Shown: positions 1 through 13,500 of the stretch, piece after piece
Position numbering within the stretch: the stretch's first letter is position 1
Layout of the letters: each line of letters opens with the position of its first letter
Assembly: GCA_003260075.1 (NCBI GenBank)
Contig: QLIY01000350.1
Coordinates: forward strand, 1 to 64,000
Length of the DNA: 64,000 nt
From: Phallusia mammillata
Lineage: Eukaryota; Chordata; Ascidiacea; Phlebobranchia; Ascidiidae
Direction: 5' to 3'
Made by a program: the position numbers and the translations under genes
The notes under the pieces: model-generated
Database searches by the model: none
What the model saw: only the letters and a program-made list of their open reading frames with translations
Told to the model about the DNA's origin: nothing

Positions 1-285
1 AACATTCCGGCGAAAACCCACCGAAAACCGGATTTTTCTTCGATTTTTACCCCCAAAAATCGAAAAAAAACCTCCTACCGAAACTCCAAACCTTATTGGA
101 TATAAAATTTACTGTATTTGAAGAAAGTTCCTGTTTTAAATCATGTTACCGTCTTTCCGGTTAAATACTCTCGAGTCCGTTTATCGTCTTTGTTAGTTCC
201 GAAACTAGAATTGAAAATATTTCACTTTTGATTTTGTAATGAGATTAAATTTGCTGCAGGAACTGAATGAACTGATAGTCTACTT
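1..285. other. Non-coding flank
   Basis: AT-rich sequence without a convincing exon. The first ~95 bases are an A/C-rich low-complexity stretch with repeated CCGAAAA-type words, which could be the edge of a repeat cut by the window. The last eight bases (278-285) are the left target-site copy of the adjacent hAT element. Confidence 0.5.
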
Positions 286-972
286 CAAGGGTGGCCAACC
301 CGCGGCTCGCGAGCCACATGCGGCTCTTTGCCTGGTTTTATGCGGCTCTTACGTTGTTGTGGAAGTTTAGGGACACTGCGGATATTTTGATTAGTTTGTG
401 GCGATCTGGTACAAAAATCGTAAAATTTGAAGTAAAGCTATAACAATTTTGCTCTTGAACAAACTTACTATCGGTATGGTCACAAACCTTACCTTGAGAC
501 TGCAACCTTATGTGGCAAATGGCTTGATTATGACGACAAATATTCAATTGTTAAACAATGAATAATTGCGGATTGTTTCGTACAATGCGAATGAGACACA
601 AAGCAACAGCAATATTTACAACAACTTGTTCCAAAATAAATAACGTTTCAGTCCATTGTTTTTCGGGTTATGACGAACGTTATGGTTTATGGGCTCTGGG
701 TCTTGAATTGAATTGAGCGATTGTTGGTGTTGAATGCACTAGTGACGTCGCAATAAATTTAGTTTCGCCGCTTTGCATTTTTGTAAAACTCGTCGCATAA
801 GTTTGGGGCGCATTAGTTGAAAATACCACAAAGTCTGGCTAAGCACAAGTCTCTGAGTGTAAGGAATTAGGGACGAGGAAATGAAGATATGTGTCCATGT
901 CTATGATGCGGCTCTTTGTGGTAACACAGTAAAAAAATTGGCTCTTAGGCCTTGACCGGTTGGCCACCCCTG
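286..972. mobile_element. Non-autonomous hAT element with perfect 8-bp target duplication
   Basis: The ends are inverted repeats: left CAAGGGTGGCCAACC, right (reverse complement) CAGGGGTGGCCAACC. The 8-bp sequence GTCTACTT occurs immediately outside both ends (278-285 and 973-980), the exact target-site length of hAT transposases. Subterminal GCGGCTC words recur near both ends, as expected for transposase binding sites. No transposase-like reading frame is seen inside its 687 bp, so it would have to be mobilised in trans. The identical target duplication suggests a fairly recent insertion. Confidence 0.9.
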
Positions 973-980
973 GTCTACTT

Positions 981-1572
981 GGTTATTTACATACTCATGG
1001 GTTTTTCGGACTTGAACTATGTGAAACGATATTTTATTGGAACATTATTGTTGTGTTATGCGATTGTTTAATCACAATCCATCCTTGAAATCGAGACGAC
1101 AAAGCACGAAGCATTTACGCTACAAACACAAAATTACGCAACAGTGATAATAATTAAACACATCGTAACGAATAAAAATAAATTACAAAACGTCCCGATG
1201 AATACTTGATTGTTTCATCGGAAAAACGGCGCAGTTATACAAAAATGTAACGAAAATTGCCAACATACTGGTATATTGTAGCTGTTTTTCTGTTTATCGT
1301 GATAGGCAGTACAAGCGAAAACACCTCTTATGCATCCCTAGCTACAAAACTTGGTCAAAATTTCGACTCTTTCTCTTACCCCGGCCATAGTTTTTTAATT
1401 TACTTTTTAAATTGTGAAAATTGCATTTTGTTGCTTCGGGTAATTAAGGTCATGTTATAATATGCCCTTAAAATCTTTACCGTTTCATGGAACTAACATC
1501 ACGCAAAACAACAGTGTCGACAATAATTCATCACCAAGCAATGGCGCAACTGTTTTTTGTCTCATTCCCACT
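981..1572. other. 3' flank of the CCN gene with candidate poly(A) signal
   Basis: No coding exon is seen. On the minus strand AATAAA is read at 1038-1033, about 535 bases past the CCN stop codon, and is a candidate poly(A) signal for that gene. The rest is AT-rich non-coding sequence. Confidence 0.35.
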
Positions 1573-4500
1573 CTACAAAGGCCTGTACAAGTCGTCTCCC
1601 ATGCCTTTGCCTAAACTGGACGAGAAAATATCCCCGAATCCTCGGCCACGTTTGCACGGTTTTTCACATGAGCACTTTTTCACGAGCATCATATCACGTG
1701 TGAAAGATGAAGCCGGGTTGTCAGGGCACTGGAATCTCACGGTGGTTGTACGGCTTCTTGTGGGTTTGCAGCAGGTGTCTGGGCACTGACCACAGTATCG
1801 AGGCTTGTAAACCTTCACGCTGATGCAGCCGCTGAGAGAAAACCGAACTCGCTTGTTGTGTTTTACCACCGGTTTGCAGACACGTCGATCACGCTGTGAA
1901 ACATGCATTTGTAGTAAATATTCTGCATTTAACAACTGTATTAAACAAGTACAAGCATTGTGTCCCAAAGACTAGGCTAACCCAGAACTTACATTGCAGT
2001 TGCTGAAATGCACTACACCAAAGCTTCTTGAAGAAATTTTATTCCCAAATGTATCATGTACTTATAAGCATAATCTCCAGTTCAAGTTAAAATCTTTTTT
2101 TAATTGTTTAGTATTGTGACTTTTGGGCGTAAACCGTTCCAAATTATCCATGCTATTAAAGGTATTTGAGGATAAAAAATGAAATTATAAGTTGTTTGTT
2201 TTTTAGGCACGTGATATCGTAATATATTGTTTCAACCTCAAAGAACCAAGAAAACTTTTTAAGTAGGGTCCAATTTGAATAAAACACGTCAATAAAAAAA
2301 TCACTACATTACTCACACCAATTACTACGCTAAACGTTTGTATCAAACTGCCCGAATGCGCCCTCAAGCCTGACAAAACACATTAAGCCAATGGCGTTGG
2401 AAAACATAATCACCATCCTATCTTTTACCGTAAGAGTGTGATTCATATTACATGGACGGATCTGGCAAAGACGGGGTTGTCGCTTGAACTTGCAGTCTGG
2501 GTTATCATTGGATACTCGCTCTGAAACTCCGAATCCGCAGGTTTTTGAACATTCCGACCACTTGCTTGTTTGTACCATGCACGAATCCTTGTATGTGACA
2601 GGGATTTGCTTGGCTCGGACCACTACGAGAAATAAAAATATGCTTATTGGGTTTGATTTTCAAGCAGCGCTCAAACAAGCATATTATATTTTAGAGAATT
2701 TTTAATGTTTTCCAATGAATTGTAGATTCACATCACTGATCATTGCATGTGCATTTTCCGAAACGTTTTAACAATAAGGCATGGTGCTTTTTACGTGTAT
2801 TTGAATCGTATATTCCTCTGTAGAACTTATGAACTGATCCGTGTATAGTGGTATGATGCAAGATTTTTACAAAACCGAATTACCGGTAATAAAAGTACTT
2901 TGTTTTAAGTTAACGCATGTTTTTAGTTACATAGGTGTTTAGAAAAACAATTCCATTTCAGAACAAAGTAATCAGACGGATTTAGGATCAATAAAGTTAT
3001 TTCAAAACACCTTTTTGACCAACTTGTATTATAAAAAGCATATTTTTGAACGCAACCAAAATTTTCTACCACTATAATTTATGACTAACATCACAAAAAA
3101 TGGAAGGTGTTTTTTTTTAAGTTCAGTAAGCTGAAATAAATCCAAACAATCTTCAAGCAACGAAACACTACCTGCTTATGCCAAACGAGTTCATTAAACT
3201 CCTGCGATAAACACACTGGTACCGCAGAAACTAGAACGTGAAGTCTTAGCAAGGAAATGAGATCCCATTATCACAAGTGGCTATCTTGCTTTTGTTTAGT
3301 CACCCAACTCCGAAATGGGATAAAAAGCACTTGAATTTTAGTCATGATTACGTGGGAAAGCACGTATGCACGAAAACTCATCGTCCATTTACTTGAGTTT
3401 AAAGTATTGACTGTGCGATTGCTTTTTGTTAAACACAAGACCTTAGGATGCCAATCATTTATCGGAGTACGAGTGTATTTACACTTCCTCTAACGCTTTT
3501 TGTTGTTTATCCTGAATCAGTATTGCGCTTAGTCAACAGGTGAACAAACGTATGGTCTTTTGGTGTCCGGAATTGATAACACTTTATTTACCTGTACACA
3601 TACAAGTTGCTGAAATCATTTGCTTCTAAAAATGGCCTTTGGCTCCTTGCATATGGCAATTTCAAATAGCTTTTGGCCCCATGCATATGTTTTTGGCCGA
3701 GGGAGAGATGGATTTGAAGTCTAGGGTATTATTTAGTAAATACAGGAGTTTGCAGGAATGGTACGTTACAAAACCCTTTGTATATCTTATCTTAAAGATC
3801 TGAGGGAAGGTTTGATTTGGAGGGTTGGGGACGGCTGCCAAATTAATTGTAGAAAACAAATATTAATAGGGAACAGTGCACATCTTCGAAAGAGTATCTT
3901 GGCTAAACGTCCTTTAGTACTATAGGTTCGATATTCTTAAAATAATATCTCGTCAATCATTTTATGACTTAATTGTAAACCTTCCCATGTCGATGCCAAA
4001 ATCGTGCGCTCAACGATGTGCTCTTTGGAGCTTTTTCAGTTCAAAGCACACACAACGTGCAGAAACACACAAGTAAGCCCTCCCGCAAACACATGAATGC
4101 CCAGAACCAAGCCAGCGAAGCCACAACAGTTATGCCATGCAGCTGTGAGCGACACGTAGAGCATGTTATTATGTTCAGAACAACATCCTGTATGCTTGAA
4201 GTGCCAAGTGCAAGTCGACTTCACTGCAACATGACCTTGAACTTTATAGTTGAAGTACCAAGTGAACCGAAGCAGAAAGTTTTTAACCCCTTATGACATC
4301 ACGGGTAACAGGGTCAAGTTTATCGCAACATGTGGTTTTAAGAAACACGGAAAGTTTTGCTCTGCGCAGCAAAAGACAACCTCATCACCAAATAGAGTTT
4401 CTCAACCTTTTTTAAATACTTTTTAAGGATGTTATGAAGAAAGCGTTTGTCAATAAACAGAATATACATGGTAATTGTAGTTAAAAAAACACAATTAATT

Positions 4501-7500
4501 CTGATGTAGCTCCTTAAAGATTTATCACCATAGCTCCCAAAACTTGTGCAAAAACTGTCCTTAAAGTACTGCAAACACATCATAGAAACTGTCAAAATAT
4601 TTAGTGTTTGGTAATATCACAAACCAATTTTCAAAAAAACTCTATGCTTCCACTTATTAGGACATTAAACTGCCAAAACGTGTATATGCGCACGGTCTAC
4701 TAAAAAAACGTTTTATGGGATGCAAATCGTCCTGAACGTACTGACACATTAATAAGCGGTCACCCACGTTCTTTTGATGAAGAGTTGTAGTCCACTTATG
4801 TAAGGCGGCAATTATTAACACGCGACAGGTATTTCTAAATTTCCGGCAAATCTAATATTCCGGAAAAGTAATTACTGAGAAGAATTTGACCAGGTGTTCG
4901 TAACTTGAAAATAAATCGTAAATTTCCACTTACATTCCATTTGTATTGTAACAAATGGATAGGTTACAATTTTTAGTTTATTTTTATTCGTGTAAAAAGT
5001 GTTTTGCAAAATTCAATGCACACTATGTCTAAAATTTCTCAAAGTCCAAAAGAAACAATGTCACATCACAACGAGAAAATACCATTTCTGTTAGTGGTTT
5101 CATAAAAAGGTAAGATTCGATTTTCCAGATGTTTGTAAACTGGAATAAGTGGGAATAACAGACATTTAGTTTGAGGAGAAAATGAATTTGTGCGCAGATG
5201 GCGGCGGGCCGTGGTTTGCGGAGCTTTGTCTAACTTGAACTTATAGTTGTTGACGGTATTTCTAAGTGCCCTCAAGTGCATTATGGTACCGTTAAAATAG
5301 CGTGTGTTGTTTATAGGTTCCTCTTTTTGTTGGAAAAATACCATGTGGGCATTCCGGCTTATAACATGGAGTTCCTACTTAACTATTACGAACTTTTATG
5401 CATTTTTCTCCTGTTAGGTGTAAAATTAAAAAAACATCTGTTTCTCAATTCAAGAACACAGAAGTCATGGTTGGGCAAGCAGAAATGTTTTGCATCAAAC
5501 TTGAGGGTTGATTTCTGAAGTTTGCGGAAACATGGGTCATGCAATCTGTAAGATCATGTTTATTACCTTGATTCCCTTCTCTGACGTAACCGGTTGTGTC
5601 GTTGACGCAAGTCCACTTTGCACAGCACTCTTCTTTTCTGCGAAGAATTCTGAAAAATACAAATATCCAAAATGATTGTCCGAATTTTGGCCGTAAATGT
5701 TTTTCACCTAATTGAGAAAACGGAAAAGTTACTTAATTACGACATATCGAACAATGGGTAACGTTTTTTTTCAAGTATTCTTTACATAATTGCATGAAGT
5801 ATTGTACATTAGTAGTAAAATGAATTGGTCTGTTTGTTTTCTATCACAATAAGGTGTTTAATGTGTGTGTCAATATGTGAAGGGAACAATAGATAATAAT
5901 CTATCACAGCATTTCGCGAGATTATTTGGGTTGCACATTAGATGATCGAAAATTAAGTGCTAAGGTATATATTGTCAAAAAATGTGCAACTGCTAATAAG
6001 AAACAAATTTCCAATGTTGGATCCAATGTTGGGTGTTTGACGAAAACTTCGCCATACCATGCATTGTAGTGGCAAAAGTACGTTATATTTATCTTTGTCG
6101 GATCAGTGTAGCTTGTCGATAAATTCGTGTAACAAAAGAAGCGACCCTCCAGCCATTAGACCACCCGTGCATTAACGTTAAACCGACTGAGGTAGTGGAG
6201 AGGTCAAAGAGCCCAAAACATGACTTTAAAGGTGCCCTGCACGGTCGCAGCAGGGACAGGAAAAAAATTCATGTACAACAAACAAACATTAAAACTTCAA
6301 TAGCGGTCTTCTGGGCCTGCCTCATACTCCTGGGATTTGGCGACTAAGTTTCTGGCAGCGGTTTCTGCGTTAGGATTAAGTTACATCACAAGGCCGCTTG
6401 ACTTGAGCTGCAGCAAGGCGAGGTTACCAAGGATATTTTACTGTAGGGATTTATACACAAAATTTGCAAAAAAACGCTTCCTTAGCGAAATTTGGCAAGA
6501 AGCTATAGATTACTTACAGATAGATTTGTAGAACACATTACAGCTAATTTTTGGTAGACGCAAAACGCTTGACCTATGAACTATTGATTAAGTGTAAAAT
6601 GTTTTAGTGTGTAAATTGTGTATCTATAGTAAATGGTATAAACGAAACAGTTTAGCCTTTTGGGGGAAAGCCTAACCACGTGTTATTGATACAAAGCAAC
6701 ATTTTGTTCCAATGCACCTAGTTTTCGGAAAACTCGTAACCTACACCAACAAAGAGAGCGTAAAAAATAAAAATTCATAACTTAGTCATTTTTTTACTAA
6801 CCTGGGGTGGTCGCAACCCAGTCCCGTAGCGGGTGTGCGGCTAAGAATGCAAGTTGGAACGCAACCGATGTCACCGTCTATACAGAAACACCTTGCCTTG
6901 CAACTCGGGTTGAATACGTCACCATTGTTGTACCAACGATCGCCAACCAAGCAGTTTCTTCCCGGACTTGCTGAAATTTAAGTAACAGTTAATTTATGGT
7001 TGAATGTACATTGCAGTTTAATTTGGTGAGCACCTTGCTTGAATCCATGACAGTATGTCCATCAAAACTATAAACTCGCTTGAAATTATAGCCTAATGAC
7101 AGCAAAACACAATTTTGTTTCAAACAAAGCCCGAATTAGGACCCAACGTTGCTAAATCGAGGCCAAGTGTTAGGTCAGACCAAACTCAAACCCTTCTATA
7201 AACTCTATTTCATACTATTGAACTGTCAAGTTGTTAATAGTTTGGTGAATGCATTCATAAATATCTAATAGCTACTTTGAACAAATTTAAGAACAACTGG
7301 ACCTTTGGGGCAACAGTTTTTGCAGTATTTGGTTAGTAGCCAAAATTTTAAGAAGATTTTATTGCTATAAACGGTCGTCAAAACACGGGAAGCTTTCGTT
7401 TGGTTATTTAAAGTATGCTAGGGGTTAACTTCTGTCTAGCATTACCAACCTTTGCAAACATGCTCAGTGTGGTGACAGAACAAACGTTTGTGGTGGTCAC

Positions 7501-10500
7501 ACACATTTCTGACGTCACACTGCTCCCCCAGCTGTCGGGAGCAGATCCTGCAGCATCCACACCCGTCCAAGAGCTGGCTGACCCCGGGCGCGCAAGTCGG
7601 GGTTCTGCGGCAATCGCAAGTTGCACACTCGGCTGATTCGTTTTTCTGCGTCAAAGAAAAGAAATATTAAATCACGGTGTTGAATTGCTTTGACAAAGTT
7701 TTGAAATGTTGAAATGCTTTTTGGCAGTAAGCAAAACTTGCTTCGTGAGAATAAACACAAACCATCCTTTTCAGCAATATAGCGTACACTTTAATAATGA
7801 GCAGTCATTCTTGTAAAATTGTCACCGACTTGTTTCTTTTGGTAAATAAATCGAGATATTGTCGCGTTAATTACATGGGCAGGTATAAGTGAAAAGAGCC
7901 AGCCTTACTCAAACATATTATATATATATATGTCATAAAGATCACGAGGGAAGCAGAAATTATGTTTTAACTTCTTAAAAACCAATTTTCCTGTCAGTTT
8001 TCGAAAGATTGGCAACTCCTAAGTAGTAAAAAGGCGCTGAAAAGTCTCGCCACAATATTAAGCAAACAGTTGTCAACAATCTCCACAAATATAAGGACGA
8101 CATTGGATTTTCAGTTTGTTGACAAATCTTTGACAGTACGAAATTAATTTCGTCTCGAAATTAGAGTAACAATGCTCCTTTTTATGCCGATTCCCCATAC
8201 AGTGGTCGCCGCTCCTACTGCAATAAAGCGATATTGAATTTTGTGGAAGAGCGCTAATCGATTTAAATTAAATAAACCGATGGGTATGGTTCAAACCCGA
8301 ATCAAAACAACGCAGTGACGAATTGTTAACTTTTGCACAGCAGTTGAAAAAGTTTTTGCCTAAGACATCCACAACTAATAGGGTAACAAGGTAAAGGTAA
8401 AAGAACCGAACTGGCATTGATCGATACTGTTTCGTGGTAAGTTTAGTCATGGTCCACCAATTGTGCCCTTTATCAGATTTCAACGTTGAGCTATTTCCGG
8501 CTTGGTGATTGTTTCAGTGCAATTGTGTCGCTATGTGTTCTTTCACCACACGAAATAAACTCAACTTATCTCAACTCAAAATGAAACAACCGTGTAAAAT
8601 GAAACTAAAATGGAGTAGGATTTTGATTATGATTTGTCGCAAGTAAGCAAATTAAGATAAATATTGCGTGTACGGTTTGTTAATTTGACCACGCGCGAGA
8701 CCTTATGTCTGCCCTGGTGAAGGCAAAACAAATAAGGCCAATTATTGCCGAGTCAAACTTTTAAAAGAACAGTTAGGAGAAGAGAAATTAAGACAACTTA
8801 TCAAAAACAGGAAAAACCTACGCATGCACAACAGGACAAAGTTTTTGTACGCCGAACCAGATCAATTTAGTAATCTGCCTTTGACATTTGTTTAACTACT
8901 TAAAGGAGAAAAAATGTTAAAAATAGGGCGTGCGAAGTTTTAATGCCACAAAACCAAAAAGCATCCAAAAAAACAAAGTGAAAAATGATAAGAATCCCCC
9001 CCCCCCTTAAAAATAGGGCGTGCGAAGTTTTAATGCCACAAAACCAAAAAGCATACAAAAACAAAGTGAAAAATGATAAGAATTAAATTAATGTTCGCGT
9101 GCCAAGGACTTGGAGTAGCAGCATCAATGAGTAGGCAAACACCAATTTAACGTTGATCGTGATAACGCTATCTGCAATGTTAACCTGTGCACTATGTTCC
9201 AAAAATAACTTATTATGTTGCTCTTTGTACTTAGTACTATAAGCCCACTGACATTAAAGTTGTCGGAGTGTTTTTTATTTTCAAGGTCAAACTGAATTTA
9301 GACGAAAAAATGCAAAAATGTTGATTAATTTTTTTGATTGCTGAGTTAAAATCAATCAATGAAGGCAACAACGGCAAATCATTTAGAGGTGTTAAATTAA
9401 CGTCACCCCTTTGACACTAATTGTTATGATCGAATAACCAAATGGAAACCTTGCGTTTTTAAACAATTTTCTCTATTTTTTGGCGTTATTCTTTGCTGCG
9501 TTAACGTAAATGCGGTAAAATCTTATAATGTTAATGTTTTTCTAGTCTAAATCAAAATAAATTGTGTGGTAAGCAAAAAAAACAAGTAAATCTCCATGTT
9601 CGTGTTCACATTTCTGATTGACGTTCAATTAACGTGCAACGCTAATTCCTTAGGTACACATTACTTAGTGCTAAAGACTGAGCGATACTAGGGCCAAAAA
9701 TACCAAGTCCGTGGTGCAGTTCGAAGTTCGTTTGCTTATCGCGGTTCGGAATTCGTAAAACGTGGTACGGAGATTAACCCTTAAAATCTCGCACCGGCGA
9801 ATTTCGCGGCATCACGCGAGGCGTCGAATGCTCAATCACTTTCGATGTTTGCAGGGCCGCGATGAGATAACCCCTTGTGTTTACCTCTTTTGCTCGTCGC
9901 GGTTGTAACTTTGCCCGTTCTGACCCGAGCAGCCCTCTCAGGTTGCGGGGTGTGGCAAAGGCGTGTCTGCACCGATTACGATAAGCTCGCTTAAGTTTGC
10001 TAGGTACGCCACCAAAGAGCTGGCTTGTCTTTTTTAACATCAGTGAATTAAAGTCGACCGTTTCTTGAGGAGTCCGCACGACAAAACAAAAACACAAGTA
10101 AGTGAATAAGTGAAAATCGAATTCCAATTGATGACTACTCATAAACGTCAAGTAGACATGAAACTGTAAGCCTGTCCTACACCAATGAATTGACATATTA
10201 TAGCAAGCAATTGGGCAACATGTCAACAAAGTTGAACAATTAAGGTTCTGCAATTGGTTGCCATTACATGCCTCTGAAACATTTAACAAAGTTTCTTTTC
10301 GTAAGCTTACAAAATGTTTGAGAAAAGAGTCAATTAATTGGCGAAGTATTATTATCAAGTGGGATTGTTTGGCAACGCTTTAAAATCTCTTACAATATTG
10401 AAAAAGAAATGAGAATATAGGTCTTTTCAGCCTCGACTGGATTACTGTTCTTTTAATGATTTGGATAAAATGATAATGCTTTTATAATCACACGCAATTG

Positions 10501-13500
10501 TCCAAAGGCAAACTAAAACATTAAGTAATAGGTAGACGATAAGGCAAAAAATGTTTGTCCCTAATATACACATCGTTTTTATTGAAAAATGAGGCCTCAA
10601 ACCAATGAGGAATCCAACCTCATAAACTAATGGGTGCCTGGGTGCAACAACCTTATTACTGTGTGCATTATACATTTGGCTTGATCGGAAACGAATCTTT
10701 GTCAAAATGGTTGGTTGGTTCGAGTAAATTTGGCAAACCGAAGCTTTGATACACCTTGAATTTATACAAGACGTAAAAAAGCTTTTATTTCCCCCATTTT
10801 CCGCGTTTTAACGCTAGCTTTACGGCACTCGTGAAATTAAACAGTTTAGAGACCACGCCTGGCATTTAAGTGGCCATAGCAAAATATTTAACCTTAAATA
10901 TGATTTTCAGATTCATCCTTCCATAACGTAACCACCCAAACAAAAGTACAGTGCACAGAAAATCAATTTCAACTTTCAACCAGCGAAAGCGTGCGAAAAC
11001 CGAGATAGGCTTAACTGGTTTTTGATTGACAGCTCATGTAAGTGCCAAGCACGTCTGTCGATGGCGCCTCAACACAAGAGCTTTGGTGAGAAACAACTTT
11101 TGACAACAACAAGATGTGATAAGTTAGTCATTCTTTCGAAACGATTGCACGCAATAGCGTAGATAGGCCAAATGTGGTCATATGTAATCTCCATGCTGTA
11201 TCTGAAGCGATAACCGATGGTTTGTGGCTTCAGGAGGAAACAAGTGTCAACCAGCGAACGATTGAAGCCAGCAGGCTTACTAGAACACTATACTCCAAGT
11301 ATAGATTATAGTACAGAAATTTAAAACCGTCTAGAAATGTAAGCCAGCTTTTCTCTATGTTGCCTTTAAAAATACCACGTTCAATCATCAGACGATACAT
11401 TTTCTGTAACTTATCGTTTGCTATTAAAATACAAATAATAGTAATACACTTTCAATTTGTTTCTTTTTGTTCTTTTCAGACCCATTAGACCACAAAAGAA
11501 ACATTTTTTGTTAATGTCCACCATAACTTACATTCGTAAAATTTGGCCCTGAAAAGGGAATACTGCATGCCAAGATAGAAACACGAAGCCGAAAAATATC
11601 ACATGTAAAAGTTTAAGTAAGCCACGCTATAAAAATATGGCCACAAAAATTTGGTGTCTAAAAATCTCCCCCCCCCCATTTTTTGTTAATGTCCACCATA
11701 ACTTACATTCGTAAAATTTGGCCCTACAAAGGGAATACTGCATGCCAAGATAGAAACACGATGGAAGCCGAAAAATATCACATGTAAAAATTTAAGTAAG
11801 CCAAGCTATAAAAATATGGCCACAAAAATTTGGTGTTAAAAATTCCCCCCCCCCCAGTCCGATTATCGACGTCGTTTGCGCGATAAACATAGGTTTATGG
11901 GATCGTGGTGTTGACATACGGAAGCTTGACGTTTTTGTGGTCCTGCCACTCTTTAGGAAATGCACAAAGCGGAGACTGTTACCAGATGGAAGTTTATTGC
12001 TGCGCGCAAACCCCTATGATCAAAAAACGAATTTAGGAGGGACTTTTATGAGAGAGGAAGAACGTTTTACTAAATCTGTCAACAATAAATCCAGAATTTA
12101 TTAAAAACAACAGGACCTTTCAAAAATCGCTTTACACTTTTGCTAACCAATAAACCACAAGTGACGAAATCATTGTATTCTGACCTTTATGGAAACGTAT
12201 ATCATCTACAGTTTGTTTGGATTCGCAAAGAAAAAAAATATCCAACAACGTTTCTGCAAACGTTTTGAGATCCCTTATACTTCAAAAATTACCCACTTTT
12301 TAAAATTGACGCAAACTTGAATTGGTCACCACATATTCAGTTGTACTTTTTGTGTGCACGTTACATTCTTGTTACCTTAATACAAATTATTGTCCTCTTT
12401 GACAGTGCAATACATAATATAGATAGGACACGCAATAGTAAGACACATGTTCTAATGAGAAACACTAGATCTTAACAAAAGCTGACCGCGATTTCAATTC
12501 AAAGTCTCCCAGCGTGTATGTTATTAAACCACAAATAAAGACGGCCAAGGGTTACGCAAACAAATGCCATAACTGAGGTTTTTTAATAAACGACGTGTGG
12601 TAAAAATGAACTATAAAGAAACGTTAGTTGTAAAAATACACTTATTTCAAAATGAAAGAAAAATTACATAACATTCTTAGATGCTATTGTCGATAAAATA
12701 TATTGAGACCACCGAATGATGTCAAAAAAACCGAAAGGTACAACAAATGACATACAGGTGTACACGAAAATTCCTTACTGGTGTCGACATTAGTAATACC
12801 ATCCACCTGTTTAAACCTTAGGGAGTTACGGACATATCCAGTACAAGAGTTTACGAAGAAATCTTTGGTATGAGAACAGACATCTATTGTTAAAGGCCTT
12901 GGTTTATTTTGTTTCGAAATACCAAACCCCTGTCAAAGGATTGTCTACAAATCCGCTAGATCCGGGTAGCTCACAGGGTGCAATGACGTCACCGTAACAG
13001 AAATAAAGATTTCGTATTCGATTTTACAAAAGTACCAATATATGTGCTCAATTGTGATCAGGTCTTTGGTACGTTGCTCTAATGGCCGTGAAAATTGGAC
13101 TGAAAAAAAATGGGGCTCTTGCAGAAGACTTTCATCAAAAAGAAAAACGACAATCAGAAAGACACGACAAACAAGGAAAGCGTGTCGCAAAATAGGAACA
13201 TTATACACGGACTTATAAAGTAGTTTTGGTAAAAACACAACTGGCAGAGAACTTGAGTTTATTAAACACATCTTAGTGCAGACGTTTTAACAGTTGACAA
13301 ATTGCATTGATGTTGACAAAAGCGATTGATGACTTATACGTATTCTATTTACAGTTCTCTGGCAGTAATGTATTAAATGTCGCAAAATATTTGCCTTGCA
13401 AACGCTATTGCCTGAGTTGAGTTGATTTAGCTTGGTGAGAGAAAACATGAACCCAATTACAGTAAAATCACTAAGCCGAAAAACGTCGAAGGGATATGGA

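Noticed and set aside
9774-10358. 194-codon minus-strand open frame in CCN intron 1
   Set aside because: Only its C-terminal half looks slightly protein-like; no domain, no clear acceptor, and CCN exon phases 15179/7645 already join correctly without it.
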